NCBI GenBank assembly: GCA_934090595.1
Contig: CAKOJO010000046.1
Coordinates: forward strand, 1 to 8,645
Length of the DNA stretch: 8,645 bases
Reading direction: 5' to 3'
DNA from: an uncultured Bacilli bacterium
GTDB lineage: Bacteria; Bacillota_I; Bacilli_A; RF39; UBA660
Positions 1-5,640 of this stretch are shown piece after piece (positions within the stretch are counted from its first letter, which is position 1; each line of letters opens with the position of its first letter). The notes under the pieces were generated by a model that had not been told where the DNA came from, made no database searches, and saw nothing but the letters and a program-made list of their open reading frames with translations. Made by a program: the position numbers and the translations under genes.

Positions 1-7
1 AACAAAC

Positions 8-36
8 TTGACACACAAACAATTATTTGTTATCAT
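8..36 (+). promoter_or_regulatory. Sigma-A-type promoter for the left-end plus-strand transcript
   Basis: The -35 box TTGACA (8-13) is a perfect consensus. A 17-base spacer leads to the -10 box TATCAT (31-36), five of six matches. The predicted transcript starts near 43. It is the strongest housekeeping-type promoter in the left 2 kb and the only one there that reads rightward, against all annotated protein genes. What it drives is the small ORF at 123-185 and the two hairpins that follow. Confidence 0.7.
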
Positions 37-42
37 TACTTT

Positions 43-118
43 AGGAGATATGTTAATTGTTGATACTCCTCTGTTCTACTGTTTCTCAGGGGACAAATGT
101 TCTGTGTGGAAAGGATAT
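43..118 (+). promoter_or_regulatory. Structured leader with alternative pairing around the ribosome binding site
   Basis: The segment CTCCT at 66-70 can pair in two exclusive ways. It matches AGGAG at 43-47, the predicted 5' end of the RNA. The overlapping segment GATA-C-TCCT (62-70, one bulged C) matches AGGATATT at 112-119, which contains the ribosome binding site. So the 5' end could release the binding site, or the binding site could be sequestered. Sequestration of this kind is known for type I toxin mRNAs. The helices are short, so this is suggestive only. Confidence 0.35.
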
Positions 119-122
119 TTTT

Positions 123-185
123 ATGTACGGTTTAATTGCCTTTTGTGTAGTTTTATTGTTATTAATTTTATCAATAAAGCATTAG
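123..185 (+). CDS. Small hydrophobic peptide, 20 aa, candidate type I toxin
   Basis: This ORF is too short for normal gene calling. It starts with ATG at 123, seven bases after the ribosome binding site AAAGGA (110-115), and ends in TAG at 183-185. Translation gives MYGLIAF, then an unbroken run of V, L and I, then SIKH: a single membrane-spanning stretch with a short basic tail, as in many type I toxins and other small membrane peptides. It has its own consensus promoter (8-36), an 80-base leader and terminator-like hairpins downstream (194-228, 258-297). A minus-strand promoter at 339-367 would produce an antisense RNA across the 3' half. I recognise no family by sequence; the toxin role is inferred from architecture only. 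The longer overlapping frame at 50-265 lacks a usable ribosome binding site and reads like a chance ORF. Confidence 0.45.
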   Translation: MYGLIAFCVVLLLLILSIKH

Positions 186-193
186 AAATAAGT

Positions 194-228
194 GAAAAGT
201 ACCAACTCAGCATGAGTAGGTACTTTTC
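194..228. terminator. Strong hairpin, possible bidirectional terminator
   Basis: GAAAAGTACC (194-203) pairs with GGTACTTTTC (219-228). The helix continues past one A-A mismatch with ACTC/GAGT (205-208, 214-217), and the loop is AGCAT. The run after the stem is only moderately T-rich on either strand: TTCTTC-like on plus, ACTTATTTC on minus. It could end the plus-strand small-ORF transcript, or the antisense transcript started near 332, or act as a 3' stability element. Confidence 0.5.
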
Positions 229-257
229 TTCAAACTTTAGATATATCATTCTAGAAC

Positions 258-297
258 AGAGATAGTACTAACCGCTAAATTAGCATATCTCTTTTTT
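258..297 (+). terminator. Intrinsic terminator of the left-end plus-strand transcript
   Basis: AGAGATA (258-264) pairs with TATCTCT (286-292), with an inner GCTA/TAGC helix (274-277, 281-284). The right arm runs straight into six T residues (292-297). The U-tract lies on the plus strand only, which fixes direction. With the promoter at 8-36 it bounds a transcript of about 255 nt. Confidence 0.55.
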
Positions 298-322
298 AGT
301 ATATTCTTTTTTATATACTAAA
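295..322. repeat. AT-rich inverted repeat
   Basis: TTTAGTATAT (295-304) is an exact inverted copy of ATATACTAAA (313-322) with a T-rich loop. It lies directly after the plus-strand terminator and within the first bases of the putative antisense RNA, so in that RNA it would form a 5' hairpin. Made only of A-T plus one G-C pair, it may be incidental. Confidence 0.35.
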
Positions 323-338
323 TGTGTTCCTCGAATAA

Positions 339-367
339 ATTATATCAATATTTTTATATAAATGCAA
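339..367 (-). promoter_or_regulatory. Minus-strand promoter facing the small ORF (putative antisense RNA)
   Basis: Read on the minus strand, TTGCAT (367-362) is followed by a 17-base spacer and a perfect TATAAT (344-339). The predicted start is near 332, on a purine. It lies downstream of the stop of the deacetylase-like gene and has no ORF in front of it. Its product would run through 297-194, complementary to the 3' half of the plus-strand transcript. In so AT-rich a genome chance matches occur, so confidence is moderate. Confidence 0.45.
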
Positions 368-370
368 TAA

Positions 371-1213
371 TTATACAAATAATTCCTCTAGAGTTTTGAA
401 TGAATATCCTCTTTGTTTTATGTATTTTATCATTGTATCTAATTCATTTACTATATAATTATTAGTATCTAGGCTGTATATATTACCTTTCTTTAAATCT
501 TTTTTTATATTATCATATAAATAATTATCATATACATACTTAGGCTTAATAGTATTCATTTTATTATTTTTACATGTGTTTAATGTATCATAGTTTATTT
601 CATCAGTGTAACAATATTTTATATCATAATTAGAGTATTTTTTTAATATTTTATTGGTCTTATTAAGATCAGTATCATTATATTTCTTATCATATCCATA
701 GTTTCCTATATAATGTCCTTGTTTTATTATAGAATTAACTATATATGGAGATAGTTCTATTATTTTACCATCGATAAAGAAGGTTGCTTTTATATTATTA
801 TCACTTAGTATATTTAGTATTTTATCTATATTATTAGTATTAGATACTCTAAATACTAATGATATATCTTGTTTATCAGTATTTATTCCAATTATAAATT
901 TATCTAAGTTATCACTTATTAAGTCATTAGGAAGTTCTTCTTTGTAAACATATAAGTTTTCATTATATTTACCTAAGTTTTTCATTTTTATATAACTTTC
1001 TTTTACATTAACTACTTTTCCTTTAGTACCTGATAGTATGTAGTCATCATATATAACAGATTCCATTGCATATGCATTAAAGTCATCTTGCTTGCTTACT
1101 ATTTCTATCATTAATGGATCTTTGTTTTTAGATAGTTCAACCATTTTATCTGTATAATAAAAACTAAAACAAGTAAGAAATGCTATTCCTATAATCTGAA
1201 ACATCTTTTTCAT
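371..1213 (-). CDS. Membrane-anchored polysaccharide deacetylase-like protein, catalytic residues lost
   Basis: The 280-residue protein has an N-terminal hydrophobic signal-anchor (about residues 4-20), then a region with no recognised fold (30-110) and a NodB-homology half (about 116-280). The fold signature survives: ATFFIDG at 143-149, GHYIGNYGY at 166-174 and a closing RGYSFKTLEEL. The enzyme's residues do not. The TFDDG motif is VFRVS (120-124). The metal histidines of the usual NHSYSH are Tyr172 and Lys176. The FRPP motif is YCYT (200-203). The late LHD is LDT (248-250). I infer a non-catalytic member, perhaps a carbohydrate-binding or scaffold protein at the cell surface. The start follows GGTGAT eight bases upstream. 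The gene lies 45 bases after the preceding stop, beyond a terminator, and a CATATAAT box precedes the binding site. Confidence 0.7.
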   Translation of the reverse strand: MKKMFQIIGIAFLTCFSFYYTDKMVELSKNKDPLMIEIVSKQDDFNAYAMESVIYDDYILSGTKGKVVNVKESYIKMKNLGKYNENLYVYKEELPNDLISDNLDKFIIGINTDKQDISLVFRVSNTNNIDKILNILSDNNIKATFFIDGKIIELSPYIVNSIIKQGHYIGNYGYDKKYNDTDLNKTNKILKKYSNYDIKYCYTDEINYDTLNTCKNNKMNTIKPKYVYDNYLYDNIKKDLKKGNIYSLDTNNYIVNELDTMIKYIKQRGYSFKTLEELFV

Positions 1214-1235
1214 GATATCACCACTTAATTATATG

Positions 1236-1266
1236 AAAAAAGAACAAGGTTTTAGACCTTATTCTT
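1236..1266 (-). terminator. Intrinsic terminator overlapping the stop of the unknown membrane protein gene
   Basis: On the minus strand AAGAATAAGGT pairs with ACCTTGTTCTT: 11 base pairs including one T-G, loop CTAAA, followed by TTTTTT. The TAA stop codon (1261-1259) lies within the left arm. It separates this gene from the deacetylase-like gene, which must then rely on read-through or its own promoter. Confidence 0.8.
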
Positions 1267-1843
1267 GAGTTATTTCAGCACTTTCTATCATGTAATTATT
1301 ACTTGTATATTTTTCTTTGCTATTTTTTATAGTTATAGTTGCACTTTTATTATTATCTAATGTAAACTTTATTCCACCTTCATTACAATTATTACTTGGT
1401 ATAACTTCCATATCTTTTACTTTTCTATCTGATTTAACTTCGATGAAGTCCATTTCATAATTTATAGAGTTATCTATTTTAAAAGATGGATATTTGTTTA
1501 TAAAAACTTTTCCTTTTTTATTTAGAACATATAAGTTAAACATTGAATTATCACTACAAGTCCTAGTAGCAGAAATCTTGGCAACACCATATGGAAATGA
1601 TTTACCAAGTTGTACTGCAGAGACTTCATTAACATATTTTAAAGTAGAGTCTTCAATTTTAAAATATACATTTTTATTAAAGTAAACTACATTGTCATCT
1701 TCTTTTATATCTATATTGTTAGCATTATCTATTTCTTCTTTTTGCATATCACTTCTTACATATAAAATACCATATGTAATTAAGAATATTCCACTTAATA
1801 AAAGGAATAATGCAAAGTATCTTAAGTTACTTCTTTTTTTCAT
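1259..1843 (-). CDS. Membrane-anchored protein of unknown function
   Basis: I do not recognise this 194-residue protein. Residues 1-7 are basic (MKKRSNL) and residues 8-29 form one hydrophobic helix, so it is probably a signal-anchor protein with the remaining 160 residues outside the cell. The outer part is polar, rich in Asn, Lys and Ser, with predicted alternating strands. It has two cysteines, in TRTCSD and SNNCNEG, that could form a disulfide once exported. It is a single-gene unit: its own promoter candidate lies at 1864-1892 and it ends in a terminator at 1236-1266. The start codon at 1843 follows a weak ribosome binding site (GGGTAGTGATGAT). The neighbour downstream is also a membrane-anchored surface protein, so a shared envelope role is possible but not shown. 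Confidence 0.65.
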   Translation of the reverse strand: MKKRSNLRYFALFLLLSGIFLITYGILYVRSDMQKEEIDNANNIDIKEDDNVVYFNKNVYFKIEDSTLKYVNEVSAVQLGKSFPYGVAKISATRTCSDNSMFNLYVLNKKGKVFINKYPSFKIDNSINYEMDFIEVKSDRKVKDMEVIPSNNCNEGGIKFTLDNNKSATITIKNSKEKYTSNNYMIESAEITQE

Positions 1844-1863
1844 ATCATCACTACCCTATATTA

Positions 1864-1892
1864 ATGATAATATTTATTTTAAAAAAAAGCAA
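1864..1892 (-). promoter_or_regulatory. Promoter candidate for the unknown membrane protein gene
   Basis: On the minus strand TTGCTT (1892-1887), a 17-base spacer and TATCAT (1869-1864) give a predicted start near 1857, 14 bases before the start codon. It sits immediately after the rpmF terminator, where a new promoter is needed. The very T-rich spacer makes chance resemblance possible. Confidence 0.45.
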
Positions 1893-1893
1893 G

Positions 1894-1916
1894 AAAAAAA
1901 GAATATTTCTATTCTT
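1894..1916 (-). terminator. rpmF intrinsic terminator, overlapping the stop codon
   Basis: On the minus strand AAGAATA pairs with TATTCTT around a GAAA tetraloop, followed by seven T residues. The TAG stop of rpmF (1911-1909) is at the stem-loop junction. Confidence 0.8.
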
Positions 1917-2091
1917 CAACTTTCTTAATAACTTCTTTTCCTTTATATTCCCCACATGATTTACATACACGGTGAGATCTAACTACTGCACCACAACTAG
2001 GACATTTTGTTACTCCTTTTGCAGTAAGAGCCATATGTGCTCTTCTTGTTCTAGCTCTTGTCTTAGAAACTTTTCTTGCTGGAACTGCCAT
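1909..2091 (-). CDS. rpmF: 50S ribosomal protein L32 (bL32), zinc-binding form
   Basis: This is a 60-residue protein of the large ribosomal subunit. The N-terminus MAVPARKVSKTR with the following arginine-rich RRAH is diagnostic of L32. A zinc ribbon follows, with Cys30, Cys33, Cys43 and Cys46 in two CxxC pairs. So this is the four-cysteine form, not the zinc-independent paralogue that some Bacilli carry. Length is normal. The start is preceded by AAGGAGTGATATAA, a strong ribosome binding site. In many Bacillota rpmF follows a YceD/DUF177 gene; here the upstream gene is instead an unrelated lipoprotein, and rpmF has its own promoter and terminator, so it is monocistronic. Confidence 0.97.
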   Translation of the reverse strand: MAVPARKVSKTRARTRRAHMALTAKGVTKCPSCGAVVRSHRVCKSCGEYKGKEVIKKVEE

Positions 2092-2142
2092 TTATATCAC
2101 TCCTTCTTCATCCTATTTGACTAATTTGTCATTGCTTTATAA

Positions 2143-2171
2143 ATTATACACTATTGTTTGAAAAAATACAA
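2143..2171 (-). promoter_or_regulatory. rpmF promoter candidate
   Basis: On the minus strand TTGTAT (2171-2166), a 17-base spacer and a perfect TATAAT (2148-2143) give a start near 2136 and a leader of about 45 bases. The -35 box is weak beyond TTG; the -10 box and the position before a highly expressed gene support it. Confidence 0.55.
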
Positions 2172-2182
2172 GTTTTTTTTAA

Positions 2183-2632
2183 TTATTTACAAGTATATCC
2201 TTCATTTTCAAGATCTTTTTTAGAATCATCATAAGTATCATAACCACTGTCAACATTTAATTCTTTCTTATCAGCATCTGTCATTTTATCAAGTTCCATT
2301 TTAATTGATACTCCAACTTCTGAAGATGTTGTATTGACTTTATAGTCTACTCCTTTTTTATTTCCATATTCTTCATCGAATGATTCTTTTAATGAATCTT
2401 CTAAAGTTTTAGCAAACCCATCTTGTTGTCCAGTTATATCAAATGATATATTCATATCGATATTAGTTACTTTGTTTCCGTTGAACTCTGCTTTTATTAG
2501 TTCATTCATCTTCATACCTTCACTATCACTAGTTTTTGTACATTCTAATGTTTTTACTTCTCCTGCACAACCTGATAAAGTTGCAATTGATAGAGCTAAT
2601 ACTCCAATCATAAAATATTTTTTCTTTGTCAT
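2183..2632 (-). CDS. Lipoprotein, DUF1307/YehR-like
   Basis: The 149-residue protein begins with a lipoprotein signal peptide: MTKKK, a hydrophobic core, then the lipobox LSGC ending at Cys22. It is therefore predicted to be lipid-anchored on the outer face of the membrane. The mature part has the layout of the YehR/DUF1307 family of small lipoproteins: early strands, an AKTLE-containing helix near residue 74, a strand pair around GVDYKV and VSIKMEL, and a final helix ending in GYTCK. Two further cysteines (Cys31 and Cys148) flank the domain and could bond. The family's molecular function is unknown. The start follows AAGGAG, and a promoter candidate lies at 2654-2682. It is a single-gene unit between recO and rpmF. 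The family assignment rests on pattern memory and is moderate. Confidence 0.6.
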   Translation of the reverse strand: MTKKKYFMIGVLALSIATLSGCAGEVKTLECTKTSDSEGMKMNELIKAEFNGNKVTNIDMNISFDITGQQDGFAKTLEDSLKESFDEEYGNKKGVDYKVNTTSSEVGVSIKMELDKMTDADKKELNVDSGYDTYDDSKKDLENEGYTCK

Positions 2633-2653
2633 AATTAAAACTCCTTTTCTTTT

Positions 2654-2682
2654 TATATATTAAGTATAACATTTAAACTCAA
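2654..2682 (-). promoter_or_regulatory. Promoter candidate for the lipoprotein gene
   Basis: On the minus strand TTGAGT (2682-2677), a 17-base spacer and TATATA (2659-2654) put the start near 2647, 15 bases before the ATG, leaving room for the AAGGAG binding site. It lies in the short gap after recO. Confidence 0.5.
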
Positions 2683-2708
2683 TAAAAGAAACCCTATCTT
2701 ATGGATTT
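2681..2708 (-). terminator. Weak terminator candidate at the recO end
   Basis: On the minus strand AAATCC pairs with GGGTTT (six pairs, one T-G) around an eight-base loop, followed by CTTTTATT. The recO stop TAG is at the stem-loop edge. The stem is short and the T-tract interrupted, so some read-through into the lipoprotein gene is likely. Confidence 0.3.
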
Positions 2709-3422
2709 TAAAAAATCTTTTGATTTTAAGTAAAGTCCTGTATATCTTTCGTAGTATCCTTCGAGAAACTTATTAATTTCATACTTATTTTTATCTAGTA
2801 TATTTAATTCTTTTATTTTTGATATATCTACATAATAAAACATTCTAAGTAGCTTTATTGTTTTTATATCAGTTACATATTCATTAGTATAACAATTCTT
2901 ACAAACATACCCTCCAGAGTCACTACTTATGGTCATTATTTCATTTTTAGAACCACATATACTACAGTGATCTAGTATTGGTTTTACACCAAGGTATTCT
3001 AAGAATTTAAGTTCAACGATATTAGTAATAATCATTGGATCAAATAAATCATTTATCTTTATGATAGCCGATTCCATTATATCAAATAAATCATAGTTAT
3101 TTGTTTCCTTTATTACTTGATTGGTTAGGTCCACTAAGTACGCTAAATATCCAATTCTAGAAAAATCTGTCTTAATATTTTTTAACTCATCTATTATGTC
3201 CGCTTCAATCAAGGTAGATAGTCCATCTTCTTTATATGATATATAAAAATAACCATAAGTTAGTTTTAGTGAAACACTTCTTAGTTTACTTTTGATATTT
3301 CTACATCCCTTAGAAATGACTCCGATTGTTCCATACTCCTTTGTTAGAATATGCAACACTTTACTAGATTCTTTATAATTTATATCTTTAATTATTATTC
3401 CTTTTACTTTCTCTATCTTCAT
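2694..3422 (-). CDS. recO: DNA repair protein RecO
   Basis: This is a recombination mediator that, with RecR, loads RecA onto SSB-coated single-stranded DNA and anneals strands during RecF-pathway repair. The 242-residue protein has the expected parts. The N-terminal OB-fold includes the KVKGIIIKDINYKESSKV strand pattern and GTIGVISKGCR at 31-41. A helical region follows, and a zinc finger with Cys153, Cys156, Cys174 and Cys177 in two CxxC pairs. Length is typical. The start at 3422 lies inside yqzL, overlapping it by 35 bases in another frame, and no clear ribosome binding site precedes it, so translation probably depends on coupling to yqzL. The order era-yqzL-recO is the same as in B. subtilis. 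It is the last gene of the packed run. Confidence 0.93.
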   Translation of the reverse strand: MKIEKVKGIIIKDINYKESSKVLHILTKEYGTIGVISKGCRNIKSKLRSVSLKLTYGYFYISYKEDGLSTLIEADIIDELKNIKTDFSRIGYLAYLVDLTNQVIKETNNYDLFDIMESAIIKINDLFDPMIITNIVELKFLEYLGVKPILDHCSICGSKNEIMTISSDSGGYVCKNCYTNEYVTDIKTIKLLRMFYYVDISKIKELNILDKNKYEINKFLEGYYERYTGLYLKSKDFLKSIR

Positions 3423-3501
3423 CTTTTTCTATTTCTTTCATAAAAAGATAGTATTTCAAATCTCCAGTATTTTTAAATAATTTCCAAAGTATATCATTCA
3501 T
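3388..3501 (-). CDS. yqzL: YqzL-like small protein, 37 aa
   Basis: This short gene lies between era and recO, exactly where B. subtilis has yqzL. Translation starts MNDILWKLFKNTGDLKYYLF and goes on with MKEIEKDED, matching the YqzL pattern as I recall it: a W-K-x-F-x-x-TG core, then an aromatic/Leu stretch, K-E-x-E-K-D, and an acidic or polar tail. The start at 3501 follows AGGTGAT at a suitable distance, 31 bases after the era stop. The stop TAA is at 3390-3388, so its last 35 bases overlap the start of recO. The function of the family is unknown; conserved position suggests a role in coupling or regulation of recO. Position and motif agree, so I am fairly confident. Confidence 0.85.
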   Translation of the reverse strand: MNDILWKLFKNTGDLKYYLFMKEIEKDEDRESKRNNN

Positions 3502-3532
3502 TATTATCACCTAATAATATAGTGATACTTTT

Positions 3533-4417
3533 TTAATCATTTAATTCAGTAATACCTAAATATTCAAAAATATTTTCTTTTTCTCTCCAGTTTTTTATAG
3601 TTTTTACATATAGTTCTAAGAATACTTTTTTTCCTAGTAATTCTTCAATCTCTACTCGTGATGTACTTCCAATCTTTTTTAACATAGAACCTTGTTTTCC
3701 TATAATAATTTTTTTTAAGTTATCTCTATCTACAATAATTAAAGCATTTATATAGGCGCTATCTTTCTTATAGGAAATGTTTTCTATAAGACATGTAATA
3801 GCATGAGGTACTTCTTCCTTTGTTAACATAAGGACTTTTTCTCTAATGATTTCACTTATCATAAAGTTTTCTGATACATTAGTAATAACATCATCATCAA
3901 AATATTTTATATCATCTTTTAAATGAGTTTTAATTACCTTGATAAGTTCTTTAATATTGTCTCCTTTTAAAGAAGATGTTGGAACTATATCAAGGAAATT
4001 ATACATATCTTTTAAATTAACTATTTCAGTAATTAATTTTTCTTTCTTTATTTTATCAGTTTTATTAAGTACTAAAATTACTTCTTTTTCTTCTTGTTTT
4101 AGTTTATTTAAGATCTTTTCATCACCTTTACCAAATCCTGATGCTATATCTACGATAAATAAAACTATATCATTTTCCATTGCTTCATAGGCTTTTTTAT
4201 TAAGAACTGTTCCAAGTTTATTTGATGCCCTTGCAATACCTGGAGTATCTACGAATACTATTTGAGTATCAGTATCATTATATATACCATAGATATTGTT
4301 TCTAGTAGTTCCTACTTTATCACTAGTTATTGCAAGTTTTTTATTCATTATTTTATTAAGCAATGTTGATTTACCTACATTAGGCCTTCCTACGATTGAA
4401 ACGAAACCACTTTTCAT
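3533..4417 (-). CDS. era: GTPase Era
   Basis: Era is an essential GTP-binding protein that binds the 3' end of 16S rRNA and helps mature the 30S subunit. The 294 residues show all landmarks. G1 is GRPNVGKS at 10-17, G2 is the TTR at 37-39, G3 is DTPG at 57-60, G4 is NKTD at 118-121 and G5 is SSLKG at 148-152. The C-terminal KH RNA-binding domain carries GKQGSMLKKIG at 240-250. The usual His of the DTPGIH switch II segment is replaced by Ala62. The start codon overlaps the cdd stop by four bases (ATGA) and lies six bases after GGAGGT, so translation is coupled to cdd. ybeY in the same run also acts in 16S rRNA maturation. Confidence 0.97.
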   Translation of the reverse strand: MKSGFVSIVGRPNVGKSTLLNKIMNKKLAITSDKVGTTRNNIYGIYNDTDTQIVFVDTPGIARASNKLGTVLNKKAYEAMENDIVLFIVDIASGFGKGDEKILNKLKQEEKEVILVLNKTDKIKKEKLITEIVNLKDMYNFLDIVPTSSLKGDNIKELIKVIKTHLKDDIKYFDDDVITNVSENFMISEIIREKVLMLTKEEVPHAITCLIENISYKKDSAYINALIIVDRDNLKKIIIGKQGSMLKKIGSTSRVEIEELLGKKVFLELYVKTIKNWREKENIFEYLGITELND

Positions 4418-4788
4418 GATATACCTCCGAATTCATTAATGCAAAAGTCAGTATATTTATATTCTGTTACTTTATCTTTATCATAGATAAATATTTTTGT
4501 GTCTTTAGTAAAGAACTCTGTAAATACTTGTCTACATAACATACAAGGAAATGGATGCACTCCAGATGATGCAATATGTAGTTCTCTAAAATCATTTTTC
4601 CCATAACCAGAAGATATAGCATTAAATATAGCAACACGTTCTGCACATACAGTAGCGCCATATGAAACATTTTCAATATTTACTCCAGAAAATTCTTTAT
4701 TATCATTAGTGACAACAATTGCACAGACTTTATAGTTAGAATAAGGACTATAAGAATTGTTTAATAATTTATTTAGTTTTTCTCTCAT
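4414..4788 (-). CDS. cdd: Cytidine deaminase
   Basis: This enzyme hydrolyses cytidine and deoxycytidine to uridine and deoxyuridine in pyrimidine salvage. The 124-residue protein is the short, homotetrameric, zinc-dependent form. It has the SPYSNYKV entry at 14-21, GVNIENVSYG at 35-44, the catalytic CAER (Cys48 zinc ligand, Glu50 proton shuttle) and PCMLCRQV with zinc ligands Cys82 and Cys85. The usual GA between these two cysteines is ML here, a mild variation. I chose the Met at 4788 rather than the longest frame (4887). It follows AGAGGT and begins two bases after the dgkA stop, and the extra 33 residues would only be dgkA read in another frame. The stop overlaps the era start by four bases. 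Confidence 0.95.
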   Translation of the reverse strand: MREKLNKLLNNSYSPYSNYKVCAIVVTNDNKEFSGVNIENVSYGATVCAERVAIFNAISSGYGKNDFRELHIASSGVHPFPCMLCRQVFTEFFTKDTKIFIYDKDKVTEYKYTDFCINEFGGIS

Positions 4789-4790
4789 AG

Positions 4791-5195
4791 TTAACCTCTG
4801 AAGAATTCTATTAATTTTGGTAAATAAATTAATATACCAAGAATAAATGCAAATATTGATGCAATTCCTACTGCTCCACTGGCACAATCTTTAGCAACTT
4901 TAGCAAGTGGCTTTTTTTCAGTAGTAACTAGATTAACTACGGCTTCAATTGCAGTATTAATCATTTCAAGTGCTAGAATCATTCCAATAAGAAGAATGAC
5001 TACTAATCTTTCAGTGTATGATATACCAAGAATCATTCCTAGTATCATAGCTATAATTCCCATTACTAACATAACTATTATGTTTTGTTCATGGTAAAAT
5101 GCATATCTAATTCCTTCATAACAGTATTTAAAAGATAGTGTAAATCTTTTAAAACTTTTTTTATTTTCCTTGAATATTTGTGAATCTTTTTCCAT
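4791..5195 (-). CDS. dgkA: Undecaprenol kinase / diacylglycerol kinase DgkA family
   Basis: This integral membrane lipid kinase has 134 residues. In Gram-positives the family phosphorylates undecaprenol to replenish the carrier lipid for wall synthesis; in E. coli it acts on diacylglycerol. Three membrane helices are visible (about 38-58, 63-87 and 107-126). Active-site residues line up with E. coli DgkA at a constant offset of eight: Glu36, Glu77, Asn80, Glu84, Lys102 and Asp103. The position of E. coli Asp80 is Asn88 here, in AVVNLV where VVDL is usual. A 30-residue soluble N-terminus precedes the first helix. The start codon follows AGGAG ten bases upstream and lies within the last 35 bases of ybeY. 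The order ybeY-dgkA-cdd-era is the B. subtilis one. Confidence 0.92.
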   Translation of the reverse strand: MEKDSQIFKENKKSFKRFTLSFKYCYEGIRYAFYHEQNIIVMLVMGIIAMILGMILGISYTERLVVILLIGMILALEMINTAIEAVVNLVTTEKKPLAKVAKDCASGAVGIASIFAFILGILIYLPKLIEFFRG

Positions 5196-5640
5196 TTAAA
5201 ATCAACTCCTGTTTCTCAAACATTATTTTTTCATCTTCTTTTTCCATATGATCATACCCTAGTAAATGAAGTAGACCATGAATACTTAAAAAGCATAATT
5301 CTCTAATTAAAGTATGGCCATAATCTTTACTTTGTTCTATTGCTTTATCTACTGATATATAGATATCTCCAAGAACAGTTTTCGAAGAGTAACTTTCTTC
5401 TTCTTTTTCATCAAGTAATGCAAAACTAATTACATCTGTTTCTCTATCGATATTACGATATTCTTTATTTAAATCATGAATTGTAGGGTTGTCCACTAAA
5501 ATAACATTAAAGTATATATCTTTTAGCCCTTCCACTTTAATAGCATAATTTAATATCTTTTTGATACATCTAATTTCTTTTTTTAAGTTGTACTCTGTAT
5601 TATTATAAATATTATAATTTTTTATAGCATTAAAAACCAT
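5161..5640 (-). CDS. ybeY: Endoribonuclease YbeY, 16S rRNA maturation factor
   Basis: YbeY is a zinc metalloprotein needed for 16S rRNA 3'-end processing and ribosome quality control. The 159 residues include LNKEYRNIDRETDVISF at 57-73, LGDIYIS at 90-96 and the zinc-binding HGLLHLLGYDH with His121, His125 and His131. The length is normal for the family. The start follows GGAGGTG five bases upstream, and that binding site lies within the final codons of the VanZ-like gene, a 19-base overlap. At its 3' end it overlaps dgkA by 35 bases. The C-terminal tail after the last helix (ILNGKRFTNIQGK) is not conserved and exists mainly through the overlap. Confidence 0.95.
   Translation of the reverse strand: MVFNAIKNYNIYNNTEYNLKKEIRCIKKILNYAIKVEGLKDIYFNVILVDNPTIHDLNKEYRNIDRETDVISFALLDEKEEESYSSKTVLGDIYISVDKAIEQSKDYGHTLIRELCFLSIHGLLHLLGYDHMEKEDEKIMFEKQELILNGKRFTNIQGK

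Noticed and set aside
8..265. An 85-codon plus-strand frame at the left end
   Set aside because: Its TTG start is the -35 box of a promoter, and the inner ATG at 50 is two bases from AGGAG and close to the predicted transcript start. Composition is irregular, and the 20-codon ORF in another frame has the better ribosome binding site.
2166..2210. Repeated ACTTGTA around the lipoprotein gene's 3' end as a terminator
   Set aside because: The copies are direct, not inverted, repeats; only a four-base stem is possible.
4789..4887. Longer start for cytidine deaminase
   Set aside because: The extra 33 residues lie inside dgkA in another frame, have no family similarity, and the Met at 4788 has a good ribosome binding site.
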